Source of the DNA: Pseudomonas sp. GM49
GTDB lineage: Bacteria > Pseudomonadota > Gammaproteobacteria > Pseudomonadales > Pseudomonadaceae
Direction: 5' to 3'
DNA: 49,998 nucleotides
Assembly (NCBI RefSeq): GCF_000282355.1
Contig: NZ_AKJL01000259.1
Span: forward strand, 1-49,998
Under the pieces are notes generated by a model. The model worked only from the letters and a program-made list of their open reading frames with translations, did not search any database and was not told the origin of the DNA. Within the stretch, counting starts at the first letter, position 1; every line of letters begins with the position of its first letter. This document shows positions 33,940 through 43,591 of this stretch, one piece after another. The position numbers were made by a program, and so were the translations under genes.

Positions 33940-34782
33940 TCAGGCGCCGTTGACCTGGAACTGCTTTTGCAGCTCCACCAGCGCAGGTGACGCGGGGGTG
34001 ATGTGATTGCGGGTCTGGGCTTCGATCAACCAGCCGCTGCGGTGCAGTTCCTTGACGATCGGGTCGAGCTTGGCCTGGATGTCACTTTCACCACGACGCG
34101 TCCAGATCACCGACGGCGCCGGGTTAAGCTCCGGACTGATGGCGCGATAGCCTTGCCATTCGGTGTTGTCGGCGATTAACGGATTGATCAGTGTGGCGTC
34201 ATGTACTGCCGCAACGCAGTTGTTGCCACGCAGTGCTAACAAAGACTCGGACGAACTTTTGAATGCCTTCAACTCAGCGCCCAACTCGGTGAGCGGCTTG
34301 ACGTAGCTGCTGCCTTGAGAGGTGCACACCGGTTGCCCTTTCAGGTCTTCCCAGCGGGTGATCTTGCTATCCTTGAGTACCGCTGCGGTACCGCCAACCC
34401 GGTAAAACGGTGTCGGCACAAAGCCGAGAATCTCACCGCGCTCTGCCGTCCATTCCATATTGGCGATCAGCAAATCGACCTTACCCTGCTGCAGAAACTG
34501 CACGCGGTTGGCCGGCAATACCGGCACCAGTTGCACCTCAGCACCCAACTGCCGACCCAGTTCTTGAGCGAGCTCTACATTCAGACCACGCGGCTTCTGT
34601 GTGGCAGGATCGATCCCGCCAAAGGGGCCACCCGACAGCAGCACGCCAACCACAACCACATGACGCTGCTCGATCTTATCCAGCGTCGCGTCAGCCTGGG
34701 CAGCAGTGTTGGCGGCTAGTGAGATCAAGGCACCCAACATCATGGGCAATAAACGTTTTACAGGCGCGCGCTCGAACAACAT
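33940..34782 (-). CDS. Amino acid ABC transporter substrate-binding protein
   Basis: 280 residues from ATG 34782 (GAGGGG spaced correctly; a longer frame upstream lacks a ribosome site). Signal peptide RLLPMMLGALISLAANTAAQADA. SBP_bac_3 fold: VVVVGVLLSGGPFGGIDPATQKPRGLNVELAQELGRQLGAEVQLVPVLPANRVQFLQQGKVDLLIANMEWTAER. The ligand is a polar amino acid; with cysteine dioxygenase and a MetC-like enzyme in the same operon a sulfur amino acid (cystine, cystathionine or an S-substituted cysteine) is the best inference. Confidence 0.9.
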   Translation of the reverse strand: MLFERAPVKRLLPMMLGALISLAANTAAQADATLDKIEQRHVVVVGVLLSGGPFGGIDPATQKPRGLNVELAQELGRQLGAEVQLVPVLPANRVQFLQQGKVDLLIANMEWTAERGEILGFVPTPFYRVGGTAAVLKDSKITRWEDLKGQPVCTSQGSSYVKPLTELGAELKAFKSSSESLLALRGNNCVAAVHDATLINPLIADNTEWQGYRAISPELNPAPSVIWTRRGESDIQAKLDPIVKELHRSGWLIEAQTRNHITPASPALVELQKQFQVNGA

Positions 34783-35027
34783 GGATTTCCCCTCATTAAT
34801 GATCGGCAAAACCCCGATCTGATGAGTGGGCATCCTGCGTACAGCGCCGAGGTAACGGAAATACAAATATCTAATATCGTTATAACTCAGGTGCTGTCAC
34901 TTTTTAGATAAACGCTTATAAGCCTACGTTTACTGGTCTATGCGAGCTCCCGGAAAAATAAATTTCTCCGAACACATAAAGATATGTAATGTTTATGTTC
35001 GCACCCTTAATGTAAAAAGCAGCCGCC
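34783..35027. promoter_or_regulatory. AT-rich divergent promoter region between the sulfur operon and its LysR gene
   Basis: The 245-bp gap is clearly AT-richer than its surroundings, especially 34859-34920 (AAATATCTAATATCGTTATA and similar) and 34960-35010. LysR proteins usually bind such intergenic regions between their own gene and the divergent target. I cannot assign an exact box. Confidence 0.5.
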
Positions 35028-35879
35028 ATGTCGACCCTCGATCTCGAACTACTGCGCACCTTCATTGCCGTAGTCGATCAGCACAGCTTTGCCGAGGCCG
35101 GTGTGCAACTGGCCCGCACACAATCGTCGGTCACTCAGCACATGCAACGCCTGGAGCAACAGGTCGGGGTCAGCCTGTTCGAAAAACGCGGGCGGCAAAA
35201 GCAGCTCACGGAAGCCGGGCAGCAGTTGCTACGCCATGCCCGGCAGATGCTTTCGCTCAACGATGACGCGCTGAACTCCTTGCGCGAAAGCAGCTTGAGC
35301 GGCGTGCTGCGCATTGGCTCTCCCCATGACATCGCCGACACCATCCTGCCACCGATTCTCAGTCACATCGCGCGTTCGGCGCCACGTTTGCGCCTGGAAA
35401 TCGACGTCGGCCGAAGCCCGTTTCTCATGGACGACCTGCACCGTGGCAAGGTCGATATGGTGATTTCCACTCGCGAAGACCCCAATCTGGAAGGTTTTGC
35501 CTTACGCACCTCACCGGTATGGTGGATTTGTTCTGCGCAGTACCTTCACAACCCCGGCGAACCCTTGCCGTTGATCCTGGTGGATGAACCCAGTATCTAT
35601 CGGCGATACGCTCTTGAGGCTCTCGAACGCGCCAATATTCCTTGGCGCCAGGCTTATCTGGCGTCGAACCTGATTGGTATCAAGGCGGCGACCCGCGCAG
35701 GTCTTGGCGTCACTGCCAGAAGCATGGAAATGTTAGGCCCGGATATGCGGGTGCTGGGTGAAAGCGATGGTTTGCCCCGTCTGCCGGACGTCACCTATCA
35801 CCTTTGGATTCGGCCCAATACTATTAATCCTCTGGTGCGTCGGGCTTATGAGTTAATTCGCAGCAGTCGCGGGCATTAA
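35028..35879 (+). CDS. LysR family transcriptional regulator, next to the sulfur amino-acid operon
   Basis: 283 residues. N-terminal winged helix-turn-helix (LDLELLRTFIAVVDQHSFAEAGVQLARTQSSVTQHMQRLEQQVGVSLFEKRGRQKQLTEAGQQLL) and a LysR substrate-binding domain (LRIGSPHDIADTILPPILSHIARSAPRLRLEIDVGRS). Divergent from the binding-protein gene, so it should control the importer, cysteine dioxygenase and fusion enzyme, presumably in response to a sulfur compound. The ribosome site before the ATG is weak. Confidence 0.9.
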   Translation: MSTLDLELLRTFIAVVDQHSFAEAGVQLARTQSSVTQHMQRLEQQVGVSLFEKRGRQKQLTEAGQQLLRHARQMLSLNDDALNSLRESSLSGVLRIGSPHDIADTILPPILSHIARSAPRLRLEIDVGRSPFLMDDLHRGKVDMVISTREDPNLEGFALRTSPVWWICSAQYLHNPGEPLPLILVDEPSIYRRYALEALERANIPWRQAYLASNLIGIKAATRAGLGVTARSMEMLGPDMRVLGESDGLPRLPDVTYHLWIRPNTINPLVRRAYELIRSSRGH

Positions 35880-36061
35880 ATGCCGATTTACGAATTGGGT
35901 CGAGCAACGCGGATCAGGTGACGTCGCCGACAATGTGCGCGGGGCTCTGGCCGCTCTCGACCGAAACGAAGAGTTCATCAACATGACGCTCGCAGTGCTC
36001 ATGACACCTGAGTGTTCTGGTCGTCCGCTTCACCGTGGATGATGCGAGTCGAGCAGGTAAA
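35880..36061. other. Gap without an intact gene
   Basis: After the LysR stop the plus strand has an open frame with the coding-like text VEQRGSGDVADNVRGALAAL and a stop just after GRPLHRG, but it has no start of its own and I recognise no family. It is probably a remnant or chance frame. With the metallophosphoesterase tail downstream (36062-36187) this fills the stretch before the first 305-bp repeat copy. Confidence 0.3.
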
Positions 36062-36187
36062 TCAGTCGTGGCTAAATTGAGGCCTCACTGCTTCAAGTAG
36101 AGCTGGTGTCACCAGCAGCTTGAAGCGTCCCCGTCCAGCACTACCTGGATTGAGATAAAGCTGTTCATCGCGCCACTCAATCGTGGC
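36062..36187 (-). pseudogene. Metallophosphoesterase C-terminal remnant
   Basis: The minus strand reads IEWRDEQLYLNPGSAGRGRF followed by KLLVTPALLEA and a stop at 36062-36064. LYLNPGSAGxRRF is the hallmark C-terminal motif of YfcE/MJ0936-like metallophosphoesterases. Only about 41 residues remain; the frame is closed upstream at 36188-36190, and 17 bp further the 305-bp repeat begins. The rest of the gene is absent, so this is a truncation scar at a rearrangement border. Confidence 0.6.
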
Positions 36188-36206
36188 TCAGGTGGACGAG
36201 CTGAAC

Positions 36207-36511
36207 AGTGATGGACGCGGGTCACGCGAGCTTGATGGCTCCGCCCTGGATATCGTCCCGCGCCATTCGCAAGTCATTGGCATCCTGGTTGAGCCGATGA
36301 ATCAGGTTGAGCAATCGTTGGCGCAACACCTCATCCTGGAGTTGCTCAGCAGCACGCATCACATCAAGCGCCGCAGCCTCATTGTTGGTGGCAACGGCGT
36401 CGAGCAGTTTGCGCATGCTTCTTGATGGCCGATTCATCTCCAACCCTCCCAGGTTTCGGTGACGCGAATCATATGGCCGGAATGTTTCGTCAGTGTTTCA
36501 ACTGCACGAAC
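36207..36511. repeat. 305-bp direct repeat, copy 1
   Basis: Matches 46798-47101 in the same orientation with about five substitutions and one single-base indel over 305 bp. It carries a whole small gene on the minus strand plus about 70 bp upstream of it, including the upstream text GTGACGCGAATCATATGGCC. Sequence similarity stops sharply at both ends. Confidence 0.92.
36222..36437 (-). CDS. Small conserved protein of unknown function, copy 1
   Basis: 71 residues from ATG 36437 (GGGAGG 7 bases upstream; a TTG six bases earlier would overlap that site). It is Ala/Leu/Asn-rich, predicted to be almost all helical (LLDAVATNNEAAALDVMRAA, then LQDEVLRQRLLNLIHRLNQD), soluble, without Cys. A second copy is at 46785-47027. 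The two proteins are identical through ARDDIQ; a one-base difference then changes the C-terminus: here GGAIKLA, there a longer tail. A change in the shared part (36265 area) is silent, which suggests selection on the protein. I do not recognise the family. Confidence 0.65.
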   Translation of the reverse strand: MNRPSRSMRKLLDAVATNNEAAALDVMRAAEQLQDEVLRQRLLNLIHRLNQDANDLRMARDDIQGGAIKLA

Positions 36512-36595
36512 TGGCTTTGAGTTACCGGCTTCGGCTGATGTGACGCTAGCTTAAGGAGCGCCCTCTGAGGGTTCGATTACCCTTGCGTGATAAAG

Positions 36596-37369
36596 CTAAG
36601 CCGCCCGCTCCAGGGCGTCCAGCAAGCCAACAAACTCCAGCGAAAGCTTATGGCGAGGGGCCAAATGGATGATGGGAACTGACACTTCGTGAGATTCACG
36701 CATCTTGACGGAGCTGCTCAGATAGACCGGTAGCACTGGCAAGCCTTCGGCCAGCAACTCATTCACTAGAGATTGGTGTAGGCCGGTATGCCCGGTGAAC
36801 TGGTTGACCACCACCCCTTCCACTTTCAGTGACTCATTGTGATCAAGACGTAGCTCTTCTACCTGTGCGATGACGCTGTACATCGCCTGACGTGAAAAGT
36901 TGTCGCAATCGAATGGAATCAGCAACCGATCTGCAGCCACCAGCGCGCTGAATGTGTAGAAGTTTAGCGACGGAGGCGTATCGATATAGATGCGCTCATA
37001 ATCCTCGGACAATTCAACTAGTAGCTTACGCAGCTTGTTGATCTTGAATTTGCGCTCGAGTTTTGACTGGAGGTCTGACAGTTCAGGGCTGGCAGTGACC
37101 AGGTGAAAGTTGTCGTAATGAGTCTCGGTGATGGCCACTCGATTTCTTCTACCCTCGAAGCCGCTGGACAAGGTTTGTTTGAAGAAGTCGGCTATGCCTG
37201 CGGGAATATGCTCATTGATCAAACCCGTGAGGTAGTAAGTCGAATTTGCCTGGGGATCGAGATCAACCAGCAGCGTTCGATAGCCTTCGGCAGCACTCAC
37301 GGCGGCAAGATTGCAGGCAATGCTGGATTTTCCAACGCCCCCTTTCTGATTGAATACGACACGACGCAT
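36596..37369 (-). CDS. Orphan ParA family ATPase
   Basis: 257 residues, a MinD/ParA-type P-loop ATPase with the deviant Walker A KGGVGKSS (Lys9 to Ser16), [12 protein letters not shown], and [40 protein letters not shown]. No ParB gene or parS-like repeat is visible nearby, so it is an orphan; such proteins position non-chromosomal cargo or remain from mobile elements. It lies on the minus strand between the first 305-bp repeat and a 354-bp gene-poor gap. Confidence 0.9.
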   Translation of the reverse strand: MRRVVFNQKGGVGKSSIACNLAAVSAAEGYRTLLVDLDPQANSTYYLTGLINEHIPAGIADFFKQTLSSGFEGRRNRVAITETHYDNFHLVTASPELSDLQSKLERKFKINKLRKLLVELSEDYERIYIDTPPSLNFYTFSALVAADRLLIPFDCDNFSRQAMYSVIAQVEELRLDHNESLKVEGVVVNQFTGHTGLHQSLVNELLAEGLPVLPVYLSSSVKMRESHEVSVPIIHLAPRHKLSLEFVGLLDALERAA

Positions 37370-37723
37370 AGGGGTTGCTCATCCATGAAAAGGCCAAAGG
37401 CCAACTGAGGTAAAGTGTAAGGAGTCGTGTCAATTCTATGACCGTAACATTACAGTTTTACGACAGTGATTGGCCGAAGCTGCGGTCTAGAGCGTTTGAC
37501 TGCCAACACAAGGTGGCAGCAATAGACTCTCGCGGATGAGCAATCCCCAATCTGGCGCCTCAATATTGGGCTTCGACCCTCTGGCGCGCTACTACAAGCC
37601 GGGCCTTGTCCGAATGAGCGAATACACCAATCAGCGTCAGGTTCTACCGCTGAGTGAGGCACGTGAGCGTGAAGACGCCGGATTGAAATGTGGTGCGAGG
37701 CTCGATTGAAGCCTCGCTGAAGC
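37370..37723. other. Gene-poor gap with a short plus-strand frame and a hairpin
   Basis: Contains a 57-codon plus-strand frame at 37536-37709 (MSNPQSGASILGFDPLARYY...; no strong ribosome site, family not recognised, perhaps not real). A hairpin lies at 37695-37717 (GCGAGGC paired with GCCTCGC, 9-base loop) just beyond the 3' end of the VOC gene, where it could terminate it. Confidence 0.35.
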
Positions 37724-38107
37724 TTAGGCAGGTTTGAAACAGTACGCAGCTAGCTTGTTACCGTCGAGGTCTCGGGCGTAAGCGGCATAGGCGTTGGGTG
37801 CCCAGCCTCGGGGCCCCGGCGCACCTTCGTCGGTGCCGCCACTGGCCAATGCTGCGGCGTGGAACGCGTCAATGGCGGATCGATCCGGTGCTTCAAAGCT
37901 GACGGTGACACCGTTGCCCACGCTGGCAGGAGCGCCGTTGGCCGGTTTCAGCACGAAGAAGGACGGGGCGTTCTGCCCCCAGATTGAGCCATTGTCATCA
38001 AGATCAGCAATGCGCTTTTGGCCCAGCGTACCCAGTACATGGTCGTAAAAATCGCGCGCTTTTTGCAGATCGTTGGTACCGACAGTGACGTGAGTGAAGA
38101 TGGTCAT
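37724..38107 (-). CDS. VOC (glyoxalase/bleomycin-resistance) family protein
   Basis: 127 residues. VOC fold: MTIFTHVTVGTNDLQKARDFYDHVLGTLG, FEAPDRSAIDAFHAAALASGGTDEGAPGPRGW, YAAYARDLDGNKLAAYC. The usual metal ligands appear as His6 and a Glu- or Asp-type position, but the reaction is not predictable; some members detoxify aldehydes or glutathione adducts, which would fit the formaldehyde dehydrogenase gene upstream in the same direction. Confidence 0.85.
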   Translation of the reverse strand: MTIFTHVTVGTNDLQKARDFYDHVLGTLGQKRIADLDDNGSIWGQNAPSFFVLKPANGAPASVGNGVTVSFEAPDRSAIDAFHAAALASGGTDEGAPGPRGWAPNAYAAYARDLDGNKLAAYCFKPA

Positions 38108-38200
38108 CTTAATGTTCTCTTTGGTAGAAATGCTGTGGGTGGGTATTGCAGTTTCACCAGGGCGAGACTCACCCCGGCGGCCATCGCCAAGCCGGTTGAG

Positions 38201-39373
<1,173 letters not shown>

Positions 39374-39450
39374 TCAGCAGTGAGCGAGTGTTTACGCAGG
39401 TCGCGTCAGTGACGTGGCAATGGTCAGGGCTTCCTTGCCCCAAGAGTTGA

Positions 39451-40419
39451 TTAGAGCGTTGCGTCGATTTTTTTTGCGACGGATTCATCGACCCAGGCAT
39501 GCCAGACTTCCGGGTGTTCCTTAAGAAATATTCTCGCCAGCTTAGGAGACTCGATGCGCTCCTTGGTCATCCTCGCCAGGTTCTGATTCAACAGACCGAT
39601 GGGAATATTGACTTTTTCCAGTACGGCCACCAGTTCAGGGGCCTGTTCATGAAATGTCTTGGAGAGTCCGACCATGGTGATGACGTCTTTGTTGGATCCG
39701 GTCTTTTCTTCCAGTCTTATCGCGTCAATCTGGCCCATCAGCGGCGTCGGTGACCAGTAGTAGAACAGCACCGGTTCACCGCGTTTGTAGCTGGACAGGA
39801 CTGCCGCATCCAGGGCCGCACCGGTGCCTGGACGGAAATTCGTGAAGGTGTTTTCAAGACCATATTCTTTGAGCATCTCGGTATTGTCCTGCTCACAAAT
39901 CCAACCAGCCGGACAGTTGTAGAAACGGCCTTTGGACGGTTCCTCCGAATCTTTGAAAATACCCGGGTACTTGCTCAGGTCGGAAACAGTCTTGAGGTCA
40001 GGTGCCGGTGCTGGCCTGTTGCGTTTGGCATCTCCCTCCACGACATATCGCGGCACATACCAGCCTTGAGTCGCACCAATGATCGGTGCACCGACCCCGA
40101 CGACCTTTCCGGCTGCCGCAGCCTTCTTCCAGACTTCGCTGCGCTCCATCCACTCTTCGCCAAATACCTGAATATCGTTGCTGGCCAGGGCGGTCTCAAG
40201 AATGATGGTGTTTCCCACCAACTGGTCGGTTGCACAACCGTAGCCCTCCTTGAGCACGATCATCATGATGTCGGTGAGAAGCATCCCGCTCTCCCAATTC
40301 AGACCGGCGAATTTCACCGACTTGCCCGACTCGCACCATCCCGAGGCCTGGCTTGAAGCACTACCAACGAGCAAGCCCAGGGTCAGTAACGAGGCCAGCA
40401 CACTCTTCCTGTTTTTCAT
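39451..40419 (-). CDS. Orphan glycine betaine-type ABC substrate-binding protein
   Basis: 322 residues from ATG 40419 (CGGAG upstream). Signal peptide KSVLASLLTLGLLVGSASSQAS. OpuAC fold: GKSVKFAGLNWESGMLLTDIMMIVLKEGYGCAT, QLVGNTIILETALASNDIQVFGEEW, FYNCPAGWICEQDN, VLFYYWSPTPLMG. No permease or ATPase gene is adjacent. In Pseudomonas several such receptors (CbcX, BetX, CaiX) share one core permease, so it likely feeds a transporter elsewhere, perhaps the one encoded at 18750-20847. Confidence 0.88.
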   Translation of the reverse strand: MKNRKSVLASLLTLGLLVGSASSQASGWCESGKSVKFAGLNWESGMLLTDIMMIVLKEGYGCATDQLVGNTIILETALASNDIQVFGEEWMERSEVWKKAAAAGKVVGVGAPIIGATQGWYVPRYVVEGDAKRNRPAPAPDLKTVSDLSKYPGIFKDSEEPSKGRFYNCPAGWICEQDNTEMLKEYGLENTFTNFRPGTGAALDAAVLSSYKRGEPVLFYYWSPTPLMGQIDAIRLEEKTGSNKDVITMVGLSKTFHEQAPELVAVLEKVNIPIGLLNQNLARMTKERIESPKLARIFLKEHPEVWHAWVDESVAKKIDATL

Positions 40420-40570
40420 GATCAGACGCTCCGAAATTATTATTGGGGGCAGCGAGCTGTTGCGTGCACACACGAGGCGAACGAGACCAACGGATCCAGC
40501 GTGGACAGGTAGTGTGCAAACACGTGAAGCGAAGGAGTGAATCAATTGCTTTTATTGTTATTGGGACAAC

Positions 40571-41410
40571 TTAAACCAATGGGTCAGTGGAGGTACGTCC
40601 GTAAAACAATTGACGGGCGTAGGCGCTGAACTCGACATTGGGCTGATCCACGTAGGCAAATACAGCGTTGAGCCTCAGCCTGTCTCCCACCACCGGCGTC
40701 ACACGATGCAATGAGTAGCGGCCGCGAAACAATGTCAGGGTTCCAGGCACTTGAGGCAGCACTTCTATCTGCTGTGTTGCGGGGTTATCCAGAAATCCCC
40801 TGACCGCCTCATAGCAATCGTCTGCTTCATTGCGCAGCATGCGCACGTACTCGAAATCGCCACCTGAATCAGCCGCCTGGAGCGACAGCGTGACGCTGAA
40901 ATCGGAGCGATCAAAGTGCCAACCCAGTTGTTGCCCCACGGTAAATCCCTGGAGGTTCAGGGCAGCCAGCGGATCAGCATGGCGGTAGAGCGCATCCAGC
41001 CCCAACACGTCTCTGATGAACGACAGCACCGCGTCCGATTCGTAGATCTGTCGAATCATATGCTCACCCGGAATATCGGCGTAAGCGACGGTATCTTTTT
41101 CGGTTTTCATCAGGCGCCGCAGGGGATGCCCGGCATCAACGCTTTCTTCCTGCGGCTTGAAGTAAACCGTATGGTTTTCGCGGAAATGGAACATCCGTGG
41201 ATGCAGCGCAAGCGTTTGTTCCGCCATCGCGTCAACCGGTTCATCACGGACAAAACCCGGGAAGATCGCAACGCCTTCCTGTTCCAGCAGTGATTGGCTA
41301 CGGGCAACCAACGCCAGGTAGTCCGGGTGGGTTCGATCAGTAATCGGATAGCGTTTGAGGTCGACGATATCGCCCAGGGTTGGCGCAGGTGTGAGAGAAA
41401 GCAGGGTCAT
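40571..41410 (-). CDS. 2-oxoglutarate/Fe(II)-dependent oxygenase (ArpA/HalD-like family)
   Basis: 279 residues from ATG 41410 (CGGAGAA upstream; a longer frame is not supported). The iron facial triad is visible: His165-x-Asp167 in LGWHFDRSD and distal His235 (RGRYSLHRVTPVVG), with Arg244 (DRLRLN) for the 2-oxoglutarate carboxylate. Because the second ligand is Asp and not Gly or Ala, it should hydroxylate or demethylate rather than halogenate. It is divergent from a LysR gene and next to a betaine receptor and formaldehyde dehydrogenase, which points to a betaine or N-methylated substrate. Confidence 0.82.
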   Translation of the reverse strand: MTLLSLTPAPTLGDIVDLKRYPITDRTHPDYLALVARSQSLLEQEGVAIFPGFVRDEPVDAMAEQTLALHPRMFHFRENHTVYFKPQEESVDAGHPLRRLMKTEKDTVAYADIPGEHMIRQIYESDAVLSFIRDVLGLDALYRHADPLAALNLQGFTVGQQLGWHFDRSDFSVTLSLQAADSGGDFEYVRMLRNEADDCYEAVRGFLDNPATQQIEVLPQVPGTLTLFRGRYSLHRVTPVVGDRLRLNAVFAYVDQPNVEFSAYARQLFYGRTSTDPLV

Positions 41411-41519
41411 GATTGTTGTTCTCCGGTGGCTCTTGCTGGATGCAGATTGCATCCACACAGAAAACAAGTCACGCTCATATTTTTCCGCGATTTTGTGAAT
41501 TATTTTCAGGTCGATATTT
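41411..41519. promoter_or_regulatory. Divergent promoter region, oxygenase and LysR genes
   Basis: A 109-bp gap between two divergent genes. AT-rich at 41477-41518, where the LysR promoter should lie. No clear dyad could be fixed by eye. Confidence 0.4.
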
Positions 41520-42434
41520 ATGAGACTCACCCTGGATCACCTTGTAATGCTGCAAACCTTGTCGGAAGTCGATTCCGTAACGGCCGTTGCCGAGCGTCTA
41601 TGGCTCACGCCTTCAGCGGTCAGTCATCGCATGCGGGAGGCGGAGCGGCGGCTAGGCGTGAGTCTTACAGAACGATCTGGCGGAAAACTGAGACTTAGCC
41701 CCGCGGGTGTGCGTCTGCAACGAGCCGCCCAAGACATCATTGCGATACTTAACGAAGCAGAGTCCGAGGCGCGATCCATGGCTGGAGGGGTCACAGCGTT
41801 CGTGCGTATGGGCGTTACGTCCTATGGCCCGTTTCGCTGGATTCCAAAATTCATCAAGCATTACTCAAGTCTTCGCCCGGATATCGAAATTACCCTGGTG
41901 ACCGTGCCTCGTAACGACGTGTACGCGAGCCTGATGCAAGGACGGCTTGATGTGTCCATTATCGATGACGGCATGGTGCCTAGCGGTGTCGCCAAGTTGC
42001 CGCTGTTCCGCGACGACTTAATCGCGATCATGGCCACTGACCATCCCCTTGCGGGAAGGGAAAACATCTACGCCGAGGACTTCAAGACTTACAACCTGGT
42101 GACCTACTCAACCGATCGCGCAAGCGGCTGGGAATATGACCGCTTCTTCGCGCCGGCAAGTATTTTGCCGCGCCGTATGATCACCGTAGAGTTGATCGAA
42201 GCCATCGTCGAGCTCGTGCGGTCAGGGTATGGAATCAGCATATTGCAACGCGATTTGGTAACCCCCAGCCTGGAGCGTGGCGAGCTTGCATGGGCCGCCC
42301 TGAATGAGGGCCTGGATATCGCCTGGAACGCTATTATTCGTCCCTCCGAAGCCGAGGGTAGCGAAGTCAATCAAATGGTGACGGAGCTCAGCAACTGGAT
42401 TAAATATGCGGAAAAATCTGTTGTATCGGACTGA
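41520..42434 (+). CDS. LysR family regulator, divergent from the oxygenase gene
   Basis: 304 residues. Helix-turn-helix MRLTLDHLVMLQTLSEVDSVTAVAERLWLTPSAVSHRMREAERRLGVSLTERSG and substrate-binding domain ending VNQMVTELSNWIKYAEKS. Expected to control the oxygenase gene on the other strand. Downstream come fragments of a transporter, so the cluster may have been larger once. Confidence 0.9.
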   Translation: MRLTLDHLVMLQTLSEVDSVTAVAERLWLTPSAVSHRMREAERRLGVSLTERSGGKLRLSPAGVRLQRAAQDIIAILNEAESEARSMAGGVTAFVRMGVTSYGPFRWIPKFIKHYSSLRPDIEITLVTVPRNDVYASLMQGRLDVSIIDDGMVPSGVAKLPLFRDDLIAIMATDHPLAGRENIYAEDFKTYNLVTYSTDRASGWEYDRFFAPASILPRRMITVELIEAIVELVRSGYGISILQRDLVTPSLERGELAWAALNEGLDIAWNAIIRPSEAEGSEVNQMVTELSNWIKYAEKSVVSD

Positions 42435-42506
42435 CCGCCTCCCTCCGCAAGGTCAACCATTGAACAAAAACTTCAATATCGCCTACGAAGCCACGCCTAC
42501 TAGCCA

Positions 42507-43234
42507 GTGCGTCGACTAAGCAACCACCACAATCACAATAATGGTGACCACAAGTCTTACCGTAGAGGCTGGATAGCCGTCTTCCTGTTTTCATTGGCCA
42601 TGATCAACTACATGGATCGCATCGCTCTATCCATTGCGGCCAAACCTATCGCAGAGGAATTTCATCTGACGTCAGTGGGGTGGGCTACCTGTTCTCATCC
42701 TTCATTTGGAGCTATGCCCTGTTCCTGATTCCTGTCGGCCTGCTGATCGACAAATTTGGAGTCAAACGCGTGGGTGGGTTTGGTATTTTCATATGGTCGC
42801 TGGCAACAGCGCTCACTGGCGCAGCTTCAAGCTTTGCCAGCCTGCTGACAGCACGATTGGTAATGGGTACAGGTGAATCAGTGAGCAATCCTGTTGGCGC
42901 CAAGGTCATTCGAGAATGGATACCCAGCACCGAACGCGGCATGATCACCGCTATTTTCAACAGTGGGTCGTATGCCGGCCCTGCCATTTGCTCCTTGGTG
43001 CTAGCAGCCCTTGTCGCGGCTTTCGGCTGGCGCATGTCTTTCGTCATTGCCGGTAGCATCGGTTTTGCTACCGGCTATGTGATCAGTGCCACCGGTAGCT
43101 ACAATTGGGCATTTGGTATCGCCGGGGGACTCTTCGTAACGGGCGCACTAGTAATCCTGTCGATGACAAGAAAGCCAATGATTCCGAAGGAGCGTCTGCC
43201 TTCTTTAGTGGTAATAGCAGTCCAGGCGTCATAG
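42507..43234 (+). pseudogene. Broken MFS transporter (frameshift and internal deletion)
   Basis: The first frame (42507 to about 42680) gives GWIAVFLFSLAMINYMDRIALSIAAKPIAEEFHLTSV, the typical start of an anion:cation symporter-type MFS protein. The next stretch continues in another frame (VGYLFSSFIWSYALFLIPVGLLIDKFGVKR...GTGESVSNPVGAKVIREW). After MSFVIAGSIGF (helix 5/6) the text jumps to TGYVISATGSYNWAFGIAGGLFV, which is the last helix pair of the family, so about 200 residues are missing. Total coding length is about 240 codons instead of roughly 430. Decayed, not functional. Confidence 0.82.
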
Positions 43235-43309
43235 ATGTGAGCGTCTATTGCTGGCCCTCCAACCTTGTTTTGAAAGGCTCCCTTTTGTACCCAAACCAAA
43301 CTCGTTTGG

Positions 43310-43567
43310 TCAGCCAGCACGCGATGCTAGCCGAACCATAGCCCGACAGCAGCGCTGAGATACCTTACTGCCAAGTAGACGCTTACCCCATCGCTCATTG
43401 ATGGAATCCAGCACGCTCATGAGCTTTTCAGTAGTGACCGGTTGTGAGATGGAAAAAAGGTCATCCGTGTATTCACCTTTTGGGCAAAGACTGAGCAGGT
43501 GTACCTCTGCATTGCTGTACTTGAACCCTGGTCGGAACACTTGGTCATCAACGATGACTATCGTCAA
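43310..43567 (-). pseudogene. UmuC/RulB (DNA polymerase V) C-terminal remnant
   Basis: 85 codons on the minus strand: PGFKYSNAEVHLLSLCPKGEYTDDLF followed by SQPVTTEKLMSVLDSINERWGKR. This is the UmuC/RulB C-terminal region (the little-finger end: xxAGVMLxDL..., DLFxxxQP, LMxxLDxIN). The catalytic two-thirds is missing, and the end SQRCCRAMVRLASRAG no longer resembles the family's WGMRRE...SYTT tail. It is a scar of a rulB-like gene, a locus known in Pseudomonas as an insertion site for mobile elements. Confidence 0.72.
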
Positions 43568-43591
43568 CCTATAAAAGATCTGCCCATGCCC

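Noticed and set aside
36561..36590. tRNA T-arm-like text AGGGTTCGATTACCCT
   Set aside because: The loop is eight bases instead of seven and no acceptor stem, anticodon arm or CCA is nearby. At most a chance match.
37450..37662. 70-codon minus-strand frame in the gap after ParA
   Set aside because: Low-complexity composition (Ser, Arg, Cys), no ribosome site and no family resemblance.
40571..41410. Idea that the 2-oxoglutarate enzyme is a halogenase
   Set aside because: The second iron ligand is Asp167; halogenases of this type have Gly or Ala there to make room for chloride.
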